Assembly: GCA_013002105.1 (NCBI GenBank)
Contig: JABDKS010000427.1
Coordinates: 1 to 8,210 of the forward strand
Source of the DNA: Pirellulaceae bacterium
GTDB lineage: Bacteria; Planctomycetota; Planctomycetia; Pirellulales; Pirellulaceae
DNA: 8,210 nucleotides
Direction of reading: 5' to 3'
Positions 1-5,510 of the stretch are shown one piece after another. The position numbers were made by a program, and so were the translations under genes. Position 1 is the first letter of the stretch, and every line of letters begins with the position of its first letter. The notes beneath the pieces are model-generated. The model did no database searches and was not told where the DNA came from. It saw only the letters and a program-made list of their open reading frames with translations.

Positions 1-380
1 CTCCGTGGCCGGTCTCGATCACACAACCACCAGCACCCGAGACCGGCCGGGGACCGTCCGGCGACTGTGAAAATACAACCGGAGCCAACACAGTCGCCGG
101 ACACTCCGTGGCCGGTCTCGATCACACAACCACCAGCACCCAATACCGGCCGGGGACCGTCCGGCGACTGTGAAAAAACAACCGGAGCCAACGCAGTCGC
201 CGGACACTCCGTGGCCGGATTCGATCACACAACCACCAGCACCCGAGACCGGCCCGAGACCGTCCGGCGACTGTGAAAACAACGGGCGCCAGCACAGTCG
301 CCGGACACTCCGTGGCCGGTCTCGATCACACAACCACCAGCATCCGAGACCGGCCGGAGACCGGCCAACGACTGTTCGAA
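1..380. repeat. Tandem array of about 103-bp two-hairpin repeat units (about 3.7 copies, truncated by window edge)
   Basis: Units begin at 1, 104, 207 and 308 with the same start (CTCCGTGGCCGG), giving periods of 103, 103 and 101 bp. The fourth copy decays after about 375. Each full unit holds two inverted repeats. Stem A has 11-bp arms (copy 1: 7-17 with 38-48, perfect) around a 20-nt loop that is nearly invariant in all four copies. Stem B has 14-bp arms (copy 1: 56-69 with 89-102; copy 3: 262-275 with 293-306, both perfect) around a 17-19-nt A-rich loop. In copy 2 the stem B arm carries one A-to-G change (193) that leaves a G-U pair. Stem A of copies 2 and 3 has one or two mismatches. The period is not a multiple of three and stop-free frames shift from copy to copy, so this is not a coding repeat. 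The array probably continues to the left of the window. Function unknown. Confidence 0.93.
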
Positions 381-503
381 ACCGAATCTGCCAACTCGAA
401 CCGCCTCGCGCCTTCTTAACCTCTCCCCACCCGGAAAATCATCCGAAAATCGACTCCCGACTCCGGTCGCCACTGCGGCACCCCCGCCTTGATGCGATAC
501 ATT

Positions 504-529
504 CTCGTCACGAATAGTTCAGTGACGAG
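504..529. promoter_or_regulatory. 8-bp perfect inverted repeat upstream of the OPT transporter gene
   Basis: CTCGTCAC (504-511) and its exact reverse complement GTGACGAG (522-529) flank a 10-nt loop, ending 26 nt before the transporter start codon. It has no T-run, so it is not an intrinsic terminator. It could be a repressor operator or a hairpin in the 5' leader. There is no obvious Shine-Dalgarno site between it and the start codon. The role is inference; only the symmetry is seen. The remaining sequence from 381 to 503 shows no gene or other clear signal. Confidence 0.4.
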
Positions 530-555
530 GCAGATATCCAACGCGGGCCGCAGAC

Positions 556-2547
556 ATGGTGAATGGCGAAGACGACCTGACCGAACTCGAAAGCGCACCA
601 GAAATCACGATGCGTGTCGTCGTCTTGGGGTTGCTGTTGGCAGTCGTGATGGGGGCCGCGAACGTCTACGTTGGCTTGAAAGCCGGCATGACAGTTTCCG
701 CATCGATTCCAGCCGCCGTGATGGCGATGTTGTTGTTTCGATTGTTCTTTCGTCACTCGAGCATTCTAGAAGCCAACCAGGTTCAAACCTGTGCTTCGGC
801 CGGCGAATCACTTGCTGCCGGAATTATCTTCACGATGCCAGCGTTGATCCTGATCGGCTACTGGAAAGAGTTCGACTATTGGGTGGTGTCGTTCGTGGCG
901 TTGTCGGGCGGTTTGCTGGGAATCTTGTTCATGATCCCGATGCGACGCGTATTTGTGGTCGACAACGACGAACTGCCTTATCCCGAAGGCGTCGCGTGTG
1001 CGGCGGTCTTGGAAGCCGGTGACGTTGAACACACCATCGACGAACACCATCATCAAGACCACGTTGCAGGCCATGATCCAGACCACGAGGAACACCGAAA
1101 CGCTGTCACACAACAAGGCGGCAGCGAAGCGACCAGTTTGGTCGTTGGCGGACTGATTGGGGCCGTGTTCAAAGTCGTCGGCGGTTTTTTTGGCTTGTTG
1201 AACGACACACTGGAAACGGCACGCGAAGTTGGCGGACGGATCTTTTACTTCGGTGGCGATCTGTCGCCGATGTTGGTCGCCGTGGGTTTCATCGTGCGGC
1301 TGAATGTTGCGGTGTTGATTTTTATCGGCGGCACCCTGGGCTGGCTGATCGGAATCCCGCTTTATGGTGGCGGGGGCGCCAGTGGTGACCCGGTCAGTGA
1401 CGCCTACGGAATTTGGAGCAGCCAGATCCGCTACGTCGGCGTCGGCGCGATGATCATGGGCGGTATCAGTTCCCTATTCTCCGTTCGCCACGGCCTCTTG
1501 TCAGCGGTCACCGAACTTCGCAATTCGATGCGAAAGTCGCGGGACTTGCCAAGCACCAATGAACCCGATTTGGGTCGCGATATTCCCACACCGTTGATCA
1601 TCGTGATCGGCATCGTTTGTATCTCGATTCTGGCGATCATCAATTATCAATTCACCGGTGACTTGGGAATTGCAGCGTTGTCGACCGTGGTGATGGTCGT
1701 GATGGGATTCTTCTTTACCGCCGTGGCCAGCTACATCGTGGGACTGGTTGGGAATTCCAACAGTCCGGTGTCGGGAATGACAATCACCGCGGTGCTGGTC
1801 TCCGGCGGCATGCTGTGGCTGTTCAACTACTCGGGTGTCGACGCGATGGTCGCGACGCTGGGGGTCGCGGCGATCGTATGTTGCGTTGCCTGTACCGCAG
1901 GTGACGTTTGCAACGATCTAAAAACGGGCTCACTGGTCGGTGCCGCCCCGTTTCGTCAGCAAATGATGCAAATCGGCGGTGTTGTGGTCGCCGCCTTTGT
2001 GATGGCGCCCGTGCTAACACTGCTACACGAGAACACGCCCGGCGGAATCGGTGGCGAAAAATTATCGGCACCGCAGGCAAGTTTGTTTGCAAACCTTGCC
2101 AAGGGATTTTCTGGCGAAGGAACATTGCCGTGGGACATGATCGGAATCGGGGCGGGCCTGGGCGTCGCGATCCTTGTCATCGACCTGTTATTGCAAAGCA
2201 GCGGATCAAAACACCGTGCCCATTTGATGCCGATCGCGGTGGGCATGTATCTGCCGTTTGGACTCGCAACGCCCATCTTGATCGGCGGGCTAATCGCATA
2301 CTTTTATTCGCGCGGTGTCCCGGAGATCAATCACGACCGCCTGCTGCACCGCGGCGTTCTCTTTTCGTCCGGAATCATCGCCGGCGAAGCGTTGACGGCA
2401 GTGTTTATCGCTGCGTTGGCAGCCGCGGGAATCCTGGGCTTAGACTTTGGACTTTCACCCACCACCATGACCGCGTTGTCAATGGTCGTGGCGATCGCAA
2501 TGGTCGCGAGCTTCTTTGTATTCGCCAAGCCAGATCGCGATCGGTAA
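556..2547 (+). CDS. OPT-family oligopeptide (or metal-chelate) transporter, inner membrane
   Basis: Encodes a 663-residue polytopic membrane protein with roughly 14-16 hydrophobic segments. Conserved stretches match the prokaryotic OPT family: VYVGLKAGMTVSASIP (38-52), ANQVQTCASAGESLAAG (73-89), PYPEGVACAAVLEAG (141-155), GNSNSPVSGMTI (399-410), NDLKTGSLVGAAP (453-465) and a C-terminal MPIAVGMYLPFG block (558-569). Family members import small peptides or, in the YSL branch, metal-chelator complexes, probably by proton coupling; the substrate here cannot be read from sequence. The length is typical of bacterial members. A His/Asp/Glu-rich loop at 159-180 carries eight histidines and may bind divalent metal, or may simply be a soluble linker. 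The ATG at 556 gives a short acidic N-terminus before the first membrane segment. A downstream in-frame ATG at 610 would remove that tail and is less likely. No strong ribosome site is visible. The gene is preceded by the repeat array and followed by a gap, so it appears to be transcribed alone. Confidence 0.93.
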   Translation: MVNGEDDLTELESAPEITMRVVVLGLLLAVVMGAANVYVGLKAGMTVSASIPAAVMAMLLFRLFFRHSSILEANQVQTCASAGESLAAGIIFTMPALILIGYWKEFDYWVVSFVALSGGLLGILFMIPMRRVFVVDNDELPYPEGVACAAVLEAGDVEHTIDEHHHQDHVAGHDPDHEEHRNAVTQQGGSEATSLVVGGLIGAVFKVVGGFFGLLNDTLETAREVGGRIFYFGGDLSPMLVAVGFIVRLNVAVLIFIGGTLGWLIGIPLYGGGGASGDPVSDAYGIWSSQIRYVGVGAMIMGGISSLFSVRHGLLSAVTELRNSMRKSRDLPSTNEPDLGRDIPTPLIIVIGIVCISILAIINYQFTGDLGIAALSTVVMVVMGFFFTAVASYIVGLVGNSNSPVSGMTITAVLVSGGMLWLFNYSGVDAMVATLGVAAIVCCVACTAGDVCNDLKTGSLVGAAPFRQQMMQIGGVVVAAFVMAPVLTLLHENTPGGIGGEKLSAPQASLFANLAKGFSGEGTLPWDMIGIGAGLGVAILVIDLLLQSSGSKHRAHLMPIAVGMYLPFGLATPILIGGLIAYFYSRGVPEINHDRLLHRGVLFSSGIIAGEALTAVFIAALAAAGILGLDFGLSPTTMTALSMVVAIAMVASFFVFAKPDRDR

Positions 2548-2662
2548 CTAGCTGATGTTCTCAGTCCGCGATGCAGACAATCGGTGCGGAATCCTACGAC
2601 CAGGAGAGTTTCCGGCCCCCCACACACCCATTCGGGGAATGCTCCAGGGCGACGGGCGATTA

Positions 2663-2752
2663 AAACGGACAGTGTTTTTCCCTTATCCTGCAAGAAACAC
2701 AATTTGTTACGAAACCGTTCGGTGCCGCAATGTGTTTCAACACCGTCCGTTT
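2663..2752 (+). promoter_or_regulatory. Nested inverted-repeat structure in the leader of the zinc-ribbon gene
   Basis: A 14-nt arm at 2663-2676 pairs with 2739-2752 (13 of 14 complementary). Inside it an 8-bp perfect stem pairs 2694-2701 with 2731-2738. The two right arms abut directly, while the left arms are separated by 17 nt, giving one long bulged hairpin with a 29-nt apical loop. It ends 12 nt before a Shine-Dalgarno site and 24 nt before the start codon at 2777. It could be a structured 5' leader controlling translation, or a processing site after the upstream transporter gene. It does not match a riboswitch class I recognise. Pairing is seen; function is inference. Confidence 0.45.
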
Positions 2753-2764
2753 ATTACTGCCCTT

Positions 2765-2768
2765 GGAG
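2765..2768 (+). promoter_or_regulatory. Shine-Dalgarno site that fixes the start of the zinc-ribbon gene
   Basis: GGAG lies 8 nt before the ATG at 2777. It supports that start rather than the in-frame ATG at 2555, which sits only 7 nt after the transporter stop codon and would add 74 residues with no domain character. Confidence 0.6.
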
Positions 2769-2776
2769 TGACTGTG

Positions 2777-3088
2777 ATGGAATATGTTGTCGTGCAATGC
2801 CCGTCTGGTCACCGTCTCAAAGCCGGTTTGCATTTGCGCGGCCGATCACTGCCCTGTCCCAAATGCCAAGCCATCGTCGTGGTTCCACAGGCCAAGGATG
2901 AACTGACCGATACGGGACTGATGCGGATTCTTGGGGACGTACCGCCACTGCCGTCGCCACCGCTGGTCGACACTATTCCTGTTGCCAAACCGCGCAACTG
3001 TCCGCGTTGTGAATCCGTCGTCAGCCGCGAACGCTCGGTGTGCCCTCGCTGCCAGTGTTTCATCGGTGCCGCACACGACGTCGCGTAA
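2777..3088 (+). CDS. Small protein with two zinc-ribbon (Cys4 or Cys3His) modules
   Basis: Encodes 103 residues from the ATG at 2777, which has a good GGAG site. The N-terminal module has C8 and H12 followed by C27-P-K-C30, resembling the CP-x-GH...CPKC zinc ribbons common in planctomycete proteins. The C-terminal module has C75-P-R-C78 and C89-P-R-C92, a rubredoxin-like double CxxC knuckle, with an extra C94. Between them lies a proline-rich linker (about 54-73) after a TDTGLMRILGD stretch. No catalytic domain, signal peptide or membrane segment is present. Such proteins usually bind Zn structurally and mediate protein or nucleic-acid contacts, but no specific function can be assigned. The open frame extends upstream to 2555, but that extension has non-coding character and carries the nested inverted repeat. 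The following 264 bases up to dapA show no convincing terminator, promoter or gene. Confidence 0.8.
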   Translation: MEYVVVQCPSGHRLKAGLHLRGRSLPCPKCQAIVVVPQAKDELTDTGLMRILGDVPPLPSPPLVDTIPVAKPRNCPRCESVVSRERSVCPRCQCFIGAAHDVA

Positions 3089-3352
3089 TGCGTCCCGCTC
3101 GGGCGACGTCGACGGTCATACACCGCGAACCCAAACTCGCTGGACCACGTCATCGGCAGTAGCCGACCACCTGGCTTCCACCGATTACCCAGCGGAATGA
3201 TCGCCGCGACTTTACAAAACGCGGTATTTCTGGTGTGCTGAGCGTCCGCGATCGCAATCGGGCTGATCGTTTTGGTATCGCATTGGCCGATCAACTGATA
3301 GACTCAGCCCTCCAGCACACCCCCCAACCTGAATTGTTTGACGAGTCGAATT

Positions 3353-4258
3353 ATGACGCAGCGTAAAGGATCTGATTTCGCCGGAATGTCGGTGGCCATT
3401 ATCACGCCGTTTAACGACGGCGAAGTCGATTACGCACGTTTACGCGAACAAATCGAATTTCAGATCGATGCCGGAACGACCTGCATCGTCCCCTGCGGTA
3501 CGACCGGCGAATCGCCCACACTATCTCACGATGAACACGACCGTGTGATCTCGGAAGTCATCCAGTGCGTCGCCGGCCGAGCCAAAGTGATGGCCGGGAC
3601 CGGTAGCAACAGTACAGCAGAAGCGTTGCGTCTGACCAAGCGTGCCGCCAGTGAAGGCGCCGACGCGACGTTGCAAGTGGCACCCTACTACAACAAGCCT
3701 ACCCAAGAAGGCTTTTATCAGCACTTCAAGGCGGTTGCCGAAAATGTCGACATCCCCGTCTGCGTCTACAACATCCCCGGTCGCAGCGGCAAAGAGATCG
3801 AAGTCGAAACGATCTTGCGATTGGCCGAATTGCCCAACATCACGATGGTCAAAGAAGCGACCGGAAAAATGGACCAGTGCTCTGCAATCGTCGGAGCATC
3901 CGATCTAACGGTGCTCAGCGGCGACGATTCGATGACGCTGCCGATGATGAGCGTCGGTGCCGAAGGGGTCGTATCCGTAGTGGGCAACTTGGTCCCATCG
4001 GACATGATTGCCCTCGTCCGCGCGGCGCGAGCCGGCGACGCAGAAGAAGCGATGGCGTTGCACCACAAACTTTTCAAACTGTGCCAAAACATGCTCTCTC
4101 TGGCGACCAACCCGATCCCGGTCAAAGCCGCGATGCAGATGGTCGGCCGCGACACCGGACAACTGCGTCTGCCAATGACACCGCTGACCGAAGACGCCGA
4201 GGCGAAACTACGCGAAACCCTTTTCGCCTACGGCATGATGAGCGCCGCCCGCGTGTAA
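3353..4258 (+). CDS. dapA: 4-hydroxy-tetrahydrodipicolinate synthase (DHDPS)
   Basis: Encodes 301 residues, close to the usual 290-300. The enzyme condenses pyruvate with aspartate-semialdehyde in the cytoplasm, the first committed step to diaminopimelate and lysine. Family landmarks are all present: the GTTGES motif (49-54, with the active-site threonine pair), [10 protein letters not shown] (111-120, containing the inter-subunit tyrosine), VYNIPGRSG (138-146, with the catalytic Tyr139 and Arg144), and VKEATG (166-171) with the Schiff-base Lys167. LSGDD (189-192 region) and NPIPVKA (253-259) also fit. Related lyases such as N-acetylneuraminate lyase and KDG aldolase share the TIM-barrel fold. 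The TTGES motif, the NIPGR arginine that binds the substrate carboxylate, and overall similarity favour true DHDPS. The ATG at 3353 has a weak GACGAG seven nt upstream; an in-frame TTG at 3338 would add five residues. The gene appears to stand alone, convergent with the next one. Confidence 0.93.
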   Translation: MTQRKGSDFAGMSVAIITPFNDGEVDYARLREQIEFQIDAGTTCIVPCGTTGESPTLSHDEHDRVISEVIQCVAGRAKVMAGTGSNSTAEALRLTKRAASEGADATLQVAPYYNKPTQEGFYQHFKAVAENVDIPVCVYNIPGRSGKEIEVETILRLAELPNITMVKEATGKMDQCSAIVGASDLTVLSGDDSMTLPMMSVGAEGVVSVVGNLVPSDMIALVRAARAGDAEEAMALHHKLFKLCQNMLSLATNPIPVKAAMQMVGRDTGQLRLPMTPLTEDAEAKLRETLFAYGMMSAARV

Positions 4259-4414
4259 AATGCGGTATCGGCGAAGCTGGGATCAGATCCGATTAGACGC
4301 AAGTATCGATAATGCGCGCTTCGAGCGTCGATTCGTGTTCTTAGCACCAAATATCCACCCAAATTCGTAGGAGCAAAGTCCACCAGACTTGGGCTACCGC
4401 AGTACCCGTGCTCA

Positions 4415-5395
4415 CTACAACCGCTCCTTCACTTCCTTGCTCTCGCGGTTGATTTCAAAGACCTGCTTCTTCTTCGGGTCGGCGACAAAAACGGCGGTAT
4501 CGTTGGCGGTAATGCCGACCGGACCACCCAGCGTATCGCCATCAAACCACTTCTCGGTTTTGCCGTCAGCGGTGAATTTCCAGATTGATTTTCCGTAGCC
4601 ATCGGTCACATATCCGTGGTCGCCGGCCCACACCAAACCGTTGGGAAACTGATACGGCCGACCATCGACCACCGTCTCGGCCGTCTTTGCCTTGACGTCA
4701 ATTTTTTGCACCGCGGCTGCGTCCGGCGTAATGGCCCACAGGTTCCCGTCGCCGTCAAACGATAGACCGCGAGCGTTGACGCGTGCAATGAGCTCCGGCG
4801 ATCCACCGTCAATCGGTACGGCAAAAACGGCCCGCTTTTCAGCGTCGCCGACATAGATCGTTTTTCCGTCGGCATCCACAGCCAATGCCATCGGGATTCC
4901 AACATGGCCGTCGGTCAGTGGTTTCGGCTCCCCGCCGGGACCTTCGAAAGCATAGATCTCGCGTGTTGCCGAATCGCCGACCAAGATGCCACCGCCAGGA
5001 TGTGCGACCACGCACCAAGGTCGATTCATCGGCTTGCGCAACAACTTCGTCCCTCGAACATACAACTCGCGTTGATCACCCTGCACGCGCCAGATTCCTG
5101 GCAGATCCAGATCGACCACGAAGAGGTCGTCACCGCTGAGCCCAACAGCGCGGGGATACGTCACCGCTGCTTCCGACTGATCCGCTGATTTGCTCGCCGG
5201 TTCGTCTGCGCTCTCTGCAGCTTCGGCGCTCTCTGCAGCTTTGGTGTTATCCGCCGGCGTGTCGTCTTGAGCAGCAATGCTGGTCGGAAACGCGATCACA
5301 ATCGCGGCAAAACCGACGGCAACGGCAAACAAGCGTGCGCGATGTGTCCATTTGCTGGCATGTAAAAAAGTAACGATTAGGTCAAGTTTGTTCAT
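4415..5395 (-). CDS. Exported beta-propeller protein, SMP-30/gluconolactonase/NHL-like
   Basis: Encodes 326 residues from the ATG at 5395. A signal peptide is clear: a basic n-region, a hydrophobic core at about 22-41 and a likely cut after IAA (42). An Ala/Glu/Ser/Asp-rich linker (about 43-78) contains the near-duplicate AAESAE-AAESAD. Residues 79-326 show repeated beta-propeller strand patterns, such as LFVVDLDLPGIWRV, ILVGDSATREIYAF, IYVGDAEKRAVFAV, GYVTDGYGKSIWKF and VFVADPKKKQVFEI. The FPNGLVW segment (250-256) with a later VTD resembles the SMP-30/gluconolactonase metal-site region, but enzymatic activity cannot be claimed; many planctomycete members are of unknown function. The protein probably acts in the periplasm or on the cell surface. 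The open frame continues upstream to 5647, but that extension overlaps the divergent gene and would bury the signal peptide, so it is rejected. No Shine-Dalgarno site is visible. It shares a 115-bp divergent promoter region with the Cys-rich protein gene. Confidence 0.85.
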   Translation of the reverse strand: MNKLDLIVTFLHASKWTHRARLFAVAVGFAAIVIAFPTSIAAQDDTPADNTKAAESAEAAESADEPASKSADQSEAAVTYPRAVGLSGDDLFVVDLDLPGIWRVQGDQRELYVRGTKLLRKPMNRPWCVVAHPGGGILVGDSATREIYAFEGPGGEPKPLTDGHVGIPMALAVDADGKTIYVGDAEKRAVFAVPIDGGSPELIARVNARGLSFDGDGNLWAITPDAAAVQKIDVKAKTAETVVDGRPYQFPNGLVWAGDHGYVTDGYGKSIWKFTADGKTEKWFDGDTLGGPVGITANDTAVFVADPKKKQVFEINRESKEVKERL

Positions 5396-5510
5396 TGTGA
5401 TGGTTGTAACGGCCGAAAAAAGAAACTGGACATCTGCTGGTGGCGGATGATGGGGGGGTGCGTCGTCGCGTACCCTTTGTGACAACAAACGTTTACGAAG
5501 AAGTACCGAT
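5396..5510. promoter_or_regulatory. Divergent intergenic control region with a G7 tract
   Basis: These 115 bp separate the start codons of two divergent genes, both for exported proteins, so promoters for both must lie here or inside the flanking genes. Visible elements are a run of seven G (5452-5458), an A-rich stretch near 5416-5424, and a short inverted repeat TTTGT-GACA-ACAAA (5476-5489) that could be an operator half-site pair. No consensus -35/-10 pair is convincing on either strand. A weak GAAGAAG lies at 5497-5503, before the start at 5511. Confidence 0.5.

Noticed and set aside
1..380. CRISPR array
   Set aside because: The units are about 103 bp and nearly identical throughout, with no alternation of short repeat and unique spacer, and there are no cas genes in the window.
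1..517. Several overlapping open frames of 69-115 residues on both strands across the repeat array
   Set aside because: They arise because the GC-rich repeat is stop-poor. The 103-bp period changes frame at each copy, the products are Arg/Pro/Ser-rich nonsense, and no ribosome site or domain is visible.
489..518. Possible promoter TTGATG with a GAATAG-like -10 before the OPT gene
   Set aside because: The -10 match is poor and planctomycete promoter consensus is not well defined, so the match is not above chance.
1908..2555. Plus-strand open frame of 215 residues inside the OPT gene
   Set aside because: It is an Arg-rich alternative frame of the transporter, which is well supported by family motifs over its full length.
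2555..2776. N-terminal extension of the zinc-ribbon gene to the ATG at 2555
   Set aside because: The added 74 residues have no domain character, the region contains the nested inverted repeat, and a good Shine-Dalgarno site precedes the ATG at 2777.
2809..3294. Minus-strand open frame of 161 residues opposite the zinc-ribbon gene
   Set aside because: It lies antisense to a better-supported gene, has no recognisable motif, and its composition fits a shadow of the GC-rich plus-strand codons.
3089..3352. Gene or regulatory element between the zinc-ribbon gene and dapA
   Set aside because: No open frame with coding character, no stable stem with a T-run and no clear promoter could be seen; short GATC-type symmetries here are expected by chance.
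4259..4414. Terminator between the convergent dapA and beta-propeller genes
   Set aside because: Only short stems of 4-5 bp (for example AAGTC/GACTT near 4375-4390) are present, with no T-run on either strand.
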